Assembly (NCBI GenBank): GCA_017429945.1
Contig: JAFRNY010000088.1
Coordinates: 1-45,771 of the forward strand
Reading direction: 5' to 3'
DNA from: Bacteroidaceae bacterium
Lineage (GTDB): Bacteria > Bacteroidota > Bacteroidia > Bacteroidales > Bacteroidaceae
Length of the DNA: 45,771 bases
Under the pieces are notes generated by a model. It worked only from the letters and a program-made list of their open reading frames with translations, made no database searches and was not told the DNA's origin. Both the position numbers and the translations under genes were made by a program. Of the stretch, positions 1 through 8,200 are shown piece by piece (positions within the stretch are counted from its first letter, which is position 1; each line of letters opens with the position of its first letter).

Positions 1-217
1 AAGTTTCGGATGTAATTATTTATATCAAGAATTAGAGATTTAGAGAATTGTTCAAAGCAGGCAAACATTGAATTATTAAGAATTGGAGAAAAGTTTTTGC
101 AAAGCAAAAACCTTCTTTTGATTCTTGCTAATTCATAACCAAGAGGAAAATTCTCTAATTCTCTAATTCTTGACAGATTAATAATTGAAAGATTTTGATT
201 AAAAGCATCCGAAACTT
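1..217. repeat. AT-rich long inverted repeat, MITE-like
   Basis: The first 12 bases (AAGTTTCGGATG) are exactly inverted at 206-217. Inside them, CAAGAATTAGAGA near 27-39 is inverted near 160-173 within a run of AATTCTCT units. The centre holds a smaller palindrome, TTTTTGCAAAGCAAAAA, near 95-111. No ORF is present. The layout of terminal inverted repeats around a non-coding AT-rich core fits a miniature inverted-repeat element, but the window begins at its first base, so the true left end is unknown. It could also be a decayed intergenic repeat with no mobility. Confidence 0.5.
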
Positions 218-274
218 GAATAATTGATAATTGATAATTGATAATGTATAATTGTCAATGAACAATGGTCAATA
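218..274. repeat. Heptamer tandem array (TTGATAA type)
   Basis: Seven-base units, variants of AATTGAT then AACAATGGTC-like steps, run from just after the inverted repeat up to the terminator. The same 7-bp periodicity recurs at many gene boundaries in this window. No gene is seen here. Confidence 0.6.
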
Positions 275-334
275 AAAAACCCGACGGGGTGACAGAGAAA
301 GATTAAGAGCTCTGTCATCCCGTCGGTTTTTTTT
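275..334. terminator. Bidirectional rho-independent terminator
   Basis: A near-perfect stem pairs ACCCGACGGGGTGACAGAG with CTCTGTCATCCCGTCGGT around an 11-base loop. The stem is flanked by A-runs on the left and T-runs on the right, so it can end transcripts from either side. It lies just past the stop of the ECF sigma gene, which ends at 393 on the minus strand. Confidence 0.85.
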
Positions 335-392
335 ATGAAGTGTAACCGCTACCTCGGCTCGAAGAGAGGCTTCAAGAGGAGGGAAGGCGGGG

Positions 393-986
393 TCAGTTAT
401 CTATCAGCGTCAGGTCGCGTTTGGCAGCCATCTTGCGCAGGTTGAGGATGGCATAACGCATGCGGCCGAGGGCGGTGTTGATGCTGCAGTTGGTGATCTC
501 AGCTATCTCCTTGAACGGGCGGTCCTCATAGAGGCGCATGCGAATGACGTCCTGCTGGTTCTGCGGCAGGCGCGAGATCATCTCGGCGAGGTCGGAGATG
601 GTCTGCTCGTTGTGGAAATTCGCCTCTACCGAACCTACCGAAAGGCTTAACATGTTCTGCAGACCCTTGCTGTCGTCTTCAGAGACGACATCAACAATCG
701 GGCGACTGTGGCGAACGGAATCTATGATGAGGTTACGCGCTATGCGTAAGAGCCACGGCAGGAACTTGCCGCTGTCGGTATAGCGATGTGAGCGGATATA
801 GGAGATGGCCTTAAAGAACGTCTCCTGAAAGAAATCGTTAGCCTGGTCCTCGTCGTGGACGATGGCCAAGATGTAGGCAAACAGACTCTGCTGGTGGCGG
901 TCGAGTAATACATCGAACGCGCTGTCATTGCCGTCTTCGTAGAGCTGGATGAGACGCTCATCCGACTCCATTTTGAGATTTTGCAT
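393..986 (-). CDS. ECF-type RNA polymerase sigma factor
   Basis: A 197-residue sigma-70 family protein of extracytoplasmic-function type, expected to bind core RNA polymerase and redirect it to a set of promoters. Region 2 is visible around residues 30-95 (FAYILAIVHDEDQANDFFQE, then the LPWLLRIARNLIID segment). Region 4 is at about residues 135-190, with a helix-turn-helix in FKEIAEITNCSINTALGRMR. Length and order are normal for the family. It is the last gene of a long minus-strand block and is followed by a strong terminator. No adjacent FecR-like anti-sigma gene is seen, so its signal is unknown. ATG at 986 is used; a second ATG lies five codons later. Confidence 0.93.
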   Translation of the reverse strand: MQNLKMESDERLIQLYEDGNDSAFDVLLDRHQQSLFAYILAIVHDEDQANDFFQETFFKAISYIRSHRYTDSGKFLPWLLRIARNLIIDSVRHSRPIVDVVSEDDSKGLQNMLSLSVGSVEANFHNEQTISDLAEMISRLPQNQQDVIRMRLYEDRPFKEIAEITNCSINTALGRMRYAILNLRKMAAKRDLTLIDN

Positions 987-1116
987 TACTATCTACAGAA
1001 AGTGGTTAGGAGTAATGGTCTATCGATAGGCAATGAATTTTAAAATGAATAATGAATTTTTAATTATTAGGGCGCGAAAGCGGGCCAAAACGCGTTGTTT
1101 CGGCCGCTATCGGTTG

Positions 1117-1148
1117 CAAAGATGGGTTAAATTCTTGAACTGACCAAA
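1117..1148 (-). promoter_or_regulatory. Bacteroidota-type promoter for the sigma factor
   Basis: On the minus strand a TTTG (-33, at 1145-1148) is followed after 20 bases by CATCTTTG (-7, at 1117-1124). The Bacteroidota consensus is TTTG-N19-21-TAnnTTTG, so there is one mismatch. It lies in the gap between fmt and the sigma gene, allowing separate transcription of the sigma factor. Confidence 0.55.
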
Positions 1149-1324
1149 CTTTTTGGCATTTTTTTTACTTTTCGCCCTCTCTTATCCATTATACTGCGCT
1201 TCTTGTTCCACCAGAACCGCCCCGTCCAGATGTGCACCACGAAGGAAATCAGCGGCCGCCATTCTACGCTTGCCGGCAAGCTGAATATCGGTGAGAAGGA
1301 GCGTGCCGGAAGGGAGGGAAACAG

Positions 1325-1432
1325 CTAATGCAGAATGGATAATGGATAATGGATAATGATGCTCACTATTGTCATTTACACATTCTTGATGGTGACCACC
1401 CTCCCCCTTTAGGGGGAGTGAGGAGGAGGTCT
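1325..1432. repeat. Repeat insertion inside fmt: heptamers plus GC palindrome
   Basis: GGATAAT is repeated three times at about 1334-1356. The palindrome CTCCCCCTTTAGGGGGAG lies at 1401-1418, flanked by GGTGACCACC and GAGGTCT. Read on the minus strand it encodes QTSSSLPLKGEGGHHQE and on to SIIHSALA in frame within the Fmt C-terminal domain. Other Fmt proteins, as I recall them, have no such segment. Confidence 0.8.
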
Positions 1433-2258
1433 GCTTCTCTGCAAAGAACACTTTAAGCTGCGTTTCCTTGCCATCGGCAGTGCGCAGTGTCGTCCAGGCG
1501 CCGGGATAGGGCGAGAGGCCGCGGATGAAGTCGTAGGCGCTCTTGACGGTGTGCTGATGCCAGAGTATCTGCGTATTCTCGCGTGTGAGCTTGGGAGCGG
1601 GGTGGAGAATACTTGAATGATCAATGGACGATGGCTGCTCTGATTGTCCATTTTCCATTTTCCATCAGCTCCCCCTGATCTATGGTCTCGACGGTGCCGG
1701 CGGCGATATCGTCGACGGTGCGCTGGACGAGGTCGGCGCCGAGGACCATGAGGCGGTCGTGGACATCGCCGACGGTGTCGGTGTCGGCAATGGGAACGGC
1801 CACGCGGTGGATGATGCGGCCGGTGTCGATGTCGTGGTCGAGGAAGAAGGTGGTGATGCCGGTCTCTGTCTCACCGTTGATGACGGCCCAGTTGATAGGC
1901 GCTGCGCCACGGTACTGGGGCAGCAGGGCGGCGTGGAGGTTGAAAGTGCCCAAGGGCGGCATCGCCCACACTACCTCGGGCAGCATGCGAAAGGCCACGA
2001 CGACCTGAAGGTCGGCCCTGTAGCTGCGCAGCTCCTCGAGGAATGCCTCATCCTTCAGCCGCTCAGGCTGAAGCACTGGTATGCCGTGCGCCACGGCATA
2101 CTGCTTTACGGGCGAAGCCTGCAGCGTGTCGTGATGCCGGCCCACAGGCTTGTCGGGCATCGTGACGACAGCCACTACGTTATAGTTGTTCTCTACAAGT
2201 TTGCTGAGGGAGGCGACCGCGAAGTCGGGGGTGCCCATGAAGACTATGCGCATATTAG

Positions 2259-2300
2259 AAGACCAACCCCCCTGCCCCTCCCTTGTAGGGAGGGGAGTAG
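2259..2300. repeat. GC palindromic element at the 5' end of fmt
   Basis: CCCCTCCC-TTGTA-GGGAGGGG with the outer GACC end and the flanking arm TCAAATACATTCTACT (minus strand). It lies between the upstream ATG at 2325 and the probable native ATG at 2253 of fmt. Confidence 0.8.
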
Positions 2301-2388
2301 AATGTATTTGACAGGTTGTATTCATCGTAGGTGTGTATTGATTGATGTCTAAAAAACGTGTAACTATTTATTCAAAATATGATTCTAT

Positions 2389-2733
2389 TTAACTTAAAAC
2401 ATTATCGGTATCATATAGGACTTCTTCGTTGCTGAAGCGCATGACATGAAAGCCCATTTGCTCCAGATCTCGTTCGCGCTCTGCATCATCCTCTTGTTGC
2501 TGTTGTTCGGCGTGATAGCCACCATCTACCTCGATGATTAAGCCCTCGCGTTGTGAAACGAAATCAACAATGTAATCACCTATAATATGTTGCCTGTTGA
2601 AACGAGTGCCTACATTCAAATCATGCAGCGCTCGCCAAAGAATAGATTCTGCAAGAGTCATATTGTGTCGGTTTTCTCTTGCAAATTCCTTCAGCAACTT
2701 ATATCTATCAGGTGAAGCCGTCCTATAATCCAT
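2389..2733 (-). CDS. DUF559 endonuclease-fold protein
   Basis: A 114-residue protein of the DUF559 family, related in fold to very-short-patch-repair and restriction-type nucleases; its biological role is not established. The family core is visible: FNRQHIIGDYIVDF, the acidic strand LIIEVDGGYH, and the terminal GFHVMRFSNEEVL. DYIVDF and EVDGGYH carry the likely metal-binding acidic residues. The gene looks more AT-rich than its neighbours and sits between the clc and fmt genes. Half-copies of the GC palindromic element lie on both sides (2757-2798 and 2259-2300), suggesting an inserted passenger gene. DNA cleavage activity is only inferred. Confidence 0.85.
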   Translation of the reverse strand: MDYRTASPDRYKLLKEFARENRHNMTLAESILWRALHDLNVGTRFNRQHIIGDYIVDFVSQREGLIIEVDGGYHAEQQQQEDDAERERDLEQMGFHVMRFSNEEVLYDTDNVLS

Positions 2734-2756
2734 ATATTAATATCAATTCTTGAAAG

Positions 2757-2798
2757 GTAACCGCTCCCTCCCTATCAGGGAGGGCGGGGGGAGAGTCC
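2757..2798. repeat. GC palindromic element between clc and DUF559 genes
   Basis: CTCCCTCCC-TATCA-GGGAGGG followed by CGGGGGGAGAGTCC, with the arm CTTGAAAGGTAACCG on the left. It fills the gap between the clc stop (2808) and the DUF559 start (2733). Confidence 0.85.
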
Positions 2799-2807
2799 TC
2801 ATTTGAT

Positions 2808-4592
2808 TTACTCTTCACTCAAATCATGCATCATCGTCCTATACAGTGCGGTGACGTGGCTGCGGCGGATGAAACCTTCGAAGAGGCCGTCGGCATCGAC
2901 GACGGGGAGCGTCCAAGCCTTCGTAGCGTCGAAGGTCTGCATGACGAGGTCCATAGGGTCGTTGGTGGTGAGGCGGGCAGCACAGGGCGACATGAGGTCG
3001 CGCACGTGCAGCTTATGGTAGAGCTCGGTGCGGAACATGACGTGGCGCACACGGTCGAGGACGAGCACGGCCAGGAGTTTGCCGGCATTGTCGACGACGG
3101 GGAAGATGTCGCGCTCGCTGGAAGAGATCTGGCGCACCACCTCACCCAGGTCGTCGCCGGGGTGGAGCTGCTCGTCGTAGCGCTCGATGACGGAGTCCAT
3201 AGACATGAGCGTGAAGATGGCGTGATCTTTGTTGTGCGTCACCAACTCTCCCTTACGAGCCAGACGCATAGTGTAGATGCTGTGGGGCTCGAAGAGGATG
3301 ATGGTCAGGTAGGACGACACGGCGACGATCATCAGCGGCAGGAAGAGACCGTAGCCGCCGGTGAGCTCCGCGATGAGGAAGATTCCTGTCAGCGGAGCGT
3401 GCATGACGCCGCTCATCAGGCCCGCCATACCCAGGAGCGAGAAATTGTTCTCGGGGACGAGGATGCTGTTGCCGGGGAGCATATTCCATAAGCAGGCAAA
3501 CAAGAAGCCCGAAACAGCGCCGAGGAAAAGGCTGGGCGCGAAAGTGCCGCCGCAACCGCCGCCGCTGTTGGTGGCCGTAGTGGCAAAGACTTTGAAGATG
3601 ATGATGCCGGCGAGGTAGAGCAGCAGGAGGTGTGGGGCGGCGTAGAAGAGTGAGCCTTCGAGCACCTGGTTCCAGTCGGACTGGTTCTGTCCGTTCAGGA
3701 GCAGGCGTATCATATCGTAGCCTTCGCCGTAGAGCGACGGGAAGAGGAATATGAGCACACTGAGGATTGGCGCCGCTATGATGAAGCGCTTCCAGGGCGC
3801 CCCGAGGCGCCGGAACTGATCCTCGAGCCAGTTCATGACGCGTGTGAAATAGAGCGAGATGAAACCGCAGAAGACGCCGAGGAGCAGATAGGCCGGCAAA
3901 CGCTCGATGGCGAAGGCGTTGGTCAGATGAAATTCAAAGAGGTTGCCGGTGCCCGAGATGGCGAAGGTGACTGCTGCGGCCGTCACGCATGACACGAGCA
4001 GAGGCAGCAGGCTGCCAAGGGTGAAATCGAACATCAGTACCTCGAGCGTGAACACCAGGCCGGCAATGGGCGCCTTGAAGATACCACTGACGGCACCGGC
4101 GGCGCCGCAGCCCACGAGGAGCATGACGCGCTTGGAGTCCAGGCGGAAGAAGCGACCCAGGTTGCTGCCGATAGCCGAACCCGTCAGCACGATAGGCGCC
4201 TCGGCACCGACACTGCCACCGAAGCCGATGGTGATGCTGGAGGCGATGACCGACGACCATGTGTTGTGAGCCCTGATAAAACTCTTCTTGCGCGCTATGG
4301 CATAAAGAATCTTAGTGATACCGTGGCCGATGTCGTCGCGCACGACGTAGCGGACGAAGAGGCCGGTGAGGAAGATGCCGATGACGGGGTAGACGAGATA
4401 GAGCCAGTTGGCGCCAGTGATGGAGAACTGGTGCGTCAGCAGGTACTCTATCTGCTGGATAAGCCATTTCAGCAGCAGACCGGCCAGCGCTGTGAGCACG
4501 CCGATGACCAAGGCCAGCAGGAGCATGAACTGCCTGTCGGTGATGTGCGCCGTGCGCCACTGTATGAACTTATTAAAAACGGATGACGTCAT
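2808..4592 (-). CDS. CLC-family chloride channel or H+/Cl- exchanger with CBS domains
   Basis: A 594-residue inner-membrane protein of the CLC family. The hydrophobic core spans roughly residues 20-420. The gating-glutamate motif appears as GGSVGAEAPIVLTGS (GxEGP type, with the glutamate kept) and the second anion-binding motif as GGTFAPSLFLGA. Two cytoplasmic CBS domains follow at about residues 455-585 (ISSSERDIFPVVD, DLMSPCAARLT, AWTLPVVDADGLFEGF) and probably regulate the pore through nucleotide binding. The retained gating glutamate favours an exchanger over a passive channel, but this is an inference. It starts 55 bases after tsaC and is probably cotranscribed with it. Confidence 0.93.
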   Translation of the reverse strand: MTSSVFNKFIQWRTAHITDRQFMLLLALVIGVLTALAGLLLKWLIQQIEYLLTHQFSITGANWLYLVYPVIGIFLTGLFVRYVVRDDIGHGITKILYAIARKKSFIRAHNTWSSVIASSITIGFGGSVGAEAPIVLTGSAIGSNLGRFFRLDSKRVMLLVGCGAAGAVSGIFKAPIAGLVFTLEVLMFDFTLGSLLPLLVSCVTAAAVTFAISGTGNLFEFHLTNAFAIERLPAYLLLGVFCGFISLYFTRVMNWLEDQFRRLGAPWKRFIIAAPILSVLIFLFPSLYGEGYDMIRLLLNGQNQSDWNQVLEGSLFYAAPHLLLLYLAGIIIFKVFATTATNSGGGCGGTFAPSLFLGAVSGFLFACLWNMLPGNSILVPENNFSLLGMAGLMSGVMHAPLTGIFLIAELTGGYGLFLPLMIVAVSSYLTIILFEPHSIYTMRLARKGELVTHNKDHAIFTLMSMDSVIERYDEQLHPGDDLGEVVRQISSSERDIFPVVDNAGKLLAVLVLDRVRHVMFRTELYHKLHVRDLMSPCAARLTTNDPMDLVMQTFDATKAWTLPVVDADGLFEGFIRRSHVTALYRTMMHDLSEE

Positions 4593-4647
4593 TAAGAGAG
4601 ACCTTTATTATCTGATGGTTCGTTGTTGACTGAAGAATGGCGCAGCA

Positions 4648-5241
4648 TCACTTGCGAATGACGGTGACTTCGCCCGACGGCCCCAGCTTGATGATGGACG
4701 AGGGCTCGTGGCGCGAGGTGTCGCGCTGTCGCGAGAGGCAGACGTAGTCGACGGCGGCGATGATGGCCGGGTCGATGTCGGCGAAAGTCTGCGGCGAGGG
4801 CTGACCGCTGATGTTTGCCGAGGTGCTGACGATGGCTTTCTGGAAACGATAGCACAGCTGCTGCGAGAACACTTCGGAGGTGACGCGCAGCCCCACGCTG
4901 CCGTCCTCGGCCAAGAGGTTGGGCGCCAGGCCGGCGGCGCCGTTGAGGATGATCGTCGTAGGCTTCGTGGCCAGGTCGATGATGTCCCAAGCCACGTCGG
5001 GGACGCTGCGGACGTAGCGCTGCAGACGTCCCGGGCTGTCGACGAGGCAGATGAGGGCTTTGGAGTCGTCACGCTGCTTGATCTCGAAGACTTTCTTCAC
5101 GGCCTCGGCGTTGGTGGCGTCGCAGCCGATGCCCCAGATGGTGTCGGTGGGATAAAGGATTGTGCCGCCCTGGCGGAGGACGTCGATGGCGTCGCGGATG
5201 TCAGCATTGCGCTGTTCTTTACTATTTAATTTTCTAACCAT
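4648..5241 (-). CDS. tsaC: L-threonylcarbamoyladenylate synthase
   Basis: A 197-residue YrdC-domain protein that makes threonylcarbamoyl-AMP from threonine, bicarbonate and ATP for the t6A37 modification of ANN-decoding tRNAs. The YrdC core is complete: GGTILYPTDTIWGIGCDATN, the basic KQRDDSKAL substrate loop, TTIILNG, the SVGLRV strand and the STSANISG phosphate-binding loop. It is the short TsaC type without the Sua5 domain. The gene lies 16 bases after the GH2 stop and just ahead of the clc gene. Confidence 0.94.
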   Translation of the reverse strand: MVRKLNSKEQRNADIRDAIDVLRQGGTILYPTDTIWGIGCDATNAEAVKKVFEIKQRDDSKALICLVDSPGRLQRYVRSVPDVAWDIIDLATKPTTIILNGAAGLAPNLLAEDGSVGLRVTSEVFSQQLCYRFQKAIVSTSANISGQPSPQTFADIDPAIIAAVDYVCLSRQRDTSRHEPSSIIKLGPSGEVTVIRK

Positions 5242-5257
5242 TGGATGACTGAAAGAG

Positions 5258-8200
5258 CTATCTTTTGTTTGCTGTGATGTTATTCAGAAACTCGACCTCC
5301 ACGATGCGCAGCTCGTTCTTGGTCTCACCGCCATTGGCGGCTTTGAAGAGGTCGAGCTCGCCGGCGGCCGGTTCGGTTACTTCTACGATTCCGCCGAAGG
5401 CGTCAGCGTCCTTGCCGGCGCCTTTCAGACGTATCGTTATCTCGTTGGTCTTGACGCGCTTGATGGGTTTGAGGTGGACGTAACCCAGGCTGCGCTCCGT
5501 CTCACCGCTCCAGATGAGTCGTTTGCCAGCGTATATTTCGAGGGGATAGCTGCGCAGGCGCCAGCCTGTGAGCTTGATGCAGATGTCGTCGATGAAGGCT
5601 TTCTCGCTGAGGCGATAGGTGATCCACGCGGTGGAGAGGCGGCCGTCGTTCTTCCACTCCGAGAGCTCGTTGTCGTCGAAGCTGCGCGAGGCGTGCTCGC
5701 TGTCGAAGCCGGCAGTGGCCGAGACGATCTCAATGCCTCGGGCGAGGTCGGTGTAAGAGGGCGTGAGAGGCGTCTCGCCACGGAGGAATGAAGAGGAAGA
5801 TTTTTCACTTTTCACTCTTTCACTTTTCACTCTTTCACTTTTCACTCTTTCACTTTTCACTTCCAAGCTGGCTGGCTTCACGCCTGCGGCAGAAGCTGTG
5901 AGGCGGATGGTGCCGGCCGTGGTGGTCGTTCGTACGAGGACGCGGTTGACACCGCACTCCACGGGCAGCGCGCGCGCACCGACATAATTATCGGAGATAT
6001 TCTTGGTGGCGGCAGCGTCGAGGAGGCCTTCGGGGCGGTTGTCGTCGGGGCGCTGCAACGTCCGATTGTTGCGCGAGGCTATACCGCCAATCCAAGTGGC
6101 GGGGCCCGACAGGTCGAAGTTGATCATGCGGTCGTCGAGCGGACAGCGACGGCCCTGCTCGTCGACCACTTCGACCTGACAGAGCACCATATCGGCGCCA
6201 TCAGCCTTCGTGCCTTCGGGATTCTCGATGGCCGTAAGCTTCAGCTGATAAGGTTCGCCTGCGGTCTCGAGCTCGCAGCGACTGCCGTCGGAGCCGACGG
6301 CCTCGAGCGTACCGGGTTCGTAAGGCACGCTGTCGAAGGTGAAGAGATAGCGGTACCGTTGCCGCCCCTTGCCCAGCGAACGCCCGTTGAGGAAGAGCTC
6401 GACGGCGTCGGCTGTAGAGACAACGTGAACGGGGACCGTCCCCTCCCGTTCCCCGAGAGGAGCCCCCTCCCATCCCCACCGAGGGGGGGCGGCCAAATCC
6501 TCAAGAATCCCATCGGCATCGAACGCCCCCCCTCGGGGGGGACGGGAGGGGGCATTCCAATGCCCAATGATATAGGTCCTTGGTTCCTCGGGCTCAACCC
6601 AACCGCTCCACATGACCTGATGAGCGTAGAAGGCATCTTTGGGCAGGCGCATGGCATCGGTGACGCCGCTGGTGCGGTAGTTCGATTCGCCACGATGGTG
6701 GGTGTTGGTGTCGGAGAACACTATCTTTACGCCGCCCGACGAGACGCGCGTGCCGGTGCCCGGGCGTTCGAGCCAGTAGTCGTACCAACGGCGCACCATC
6801 TCGATGGCGAACTCGTCCATATTGTGGTTAAATTCGCGGGCCGGTTTGCCGCGATAGAGCGGGCCGTCGCCCTCGCGGTGGAAGGGATAGCTCCACTGGT
6901 TCCAATACTTGCGCAGGCCCTCATCGCGGCAGTACTCCATCGCCCACATCGGGTGCTTCTTGCTTTTGTTGATATAGAGCATCTCGCCTCCGTACTCCGC
7001 CTCGTCGATGTCGAGCATCTCGCGGCTGCCGATGGCACGACCGCCATGAGGGTCGAATTCGTCGCGGATGGCCTTCATCTCCAGCATGTGCTGGCGGCTG
7101 ATGCTCTCGTTGCCACTCTCGTAGAAGAGGATTGAGGGGTTGTTGCGGTTGTAGATGATGGCGTCGCGCATGAGAGCCGTTCGCTGTTGCCAGCGTGCGC
7201 CCTCGACGTCCTTCTCGGAGTCGCCGGCGGGCATAGCCTGCGGCAGGCCTACGCGGTCGCACGATTCGATGTCCTGTTTCCAAGGCGTGACGTGCATCCA
7301 ACGCACCATATTGCCACCGCTTTCGACCATCAGGGCATTAGAGAAATCGCTCAGCCAGGCAGGCACGCTAATGCCCACGCCCGGCCACTCATTGGAGGTG
7401 CGCTGGGCGTAGCCGTGCACCATCATGACGCGGTCGTTCAACCAAATCTTGCCTTCGCCGAAGTGTGTCTTGCGGAAACCGGTGCGGGTGGAAACCTTGT
7501 CACTCAAGATCAACGCCGGCACTTTGGCAGAACCGCCGTTCCTATGCTTAAGAATCAGCCCCTTGCCCTCATTTTTTTCTACGAGGGCGGTGGAGACCGT
7601 GTAGAGATAGCCATAGCCCCACGACCAGAAGTGCAGACCTTCGACAACCTTTTCAGCAGCTACGATGGCGGTCTGGCCGGGTTGCAACGTGGTCGGTTCG
7701 CTGTCAAAGACTGCCAATGGCTGATCGCCAGCATCGATGACGGTGGTCCTGAGACGGAAGGTGCGAGCCCGTGTGTCCTCGTTCTTCACCTGGCTCTCGG
7801 CGTGGATGACGGCCTTGTGACCGGGGATGTCGAAGTCGGTGGCATAGACGTAAGTGCCTGTAGTGCCGAGATTAGAATAAAGGGGCAGCGTCTGATAAAG
7901 CTTGTCGGTGATGTGCAACCGGACGTTCTTGGGCAGGCCGCCGTAGTTGGCATTGAAGTTACGGTCGTTCCACTGATAGCGGCTGTTGAGCACGCGGTCG
8001 CGGTAGGTCCAGCTGTTGTCGCAGCGCACGGCCAACACGTTCTCACCTTCTTTAATATAAGGCGTCAGGTCGAAGCCGAAAGCCATGACGCCATTGTCCG
8101 AAAACCCGAGGTGATGCCCATTGAGCCATACGTCGGCTCCCTGCCGTGCGCCCTCAAACTCGATGAACACCTTGCGCCCCTTCAATGCCAAGCTGTCGGC

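Larger units (their letters stand above)
1182..2325 (-). pseudogene. fmt: Methionyl-tRNA formyltransferase, frameshifted at a heptamer repeat
   Basis: Fmt formylates initiator Met-tRNA. The N-terminal formyltransferase domain is read to 1621 and carries the folate and catalytic motifs (FNLHAALLPQYRGAAPINW, then FFLDHDIDTG). The C-terminal domain resumes in another frame at 1658 (HPAPKLTRENTQI, FIRGLSPYPGAWT). The shift lies in two copies of ATGGAAA; removing one 7-base copy joins the frames exactly as MENGQSEQ in the interdomain linker. Two more repeat insertions are present: a leader (QIHSTPLPTREGQGGW) before the likely native start MRIVFMG at 2253, and about 36 residues in the C-terminal domain at 1325-1432. 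The gene sits in a tsaC-clc-fmt order that I recall as common in Bacteroidales. It may be a genuine broken gene, a slippage-switchable gene, or an assembly error. Confidence 0.88.

Noticed and set aside
1621-2325. Two separate genes in place of a broken fmt
   Set aside because: The halves match consecutive Fmt domains, and deleting one heptamer fuses them precisely.
2757-2798. GC palindromes as ordinary terminators
   Set aside because: They lack T-tracts and many lie inside coding frames, so termination cannot be their general role.
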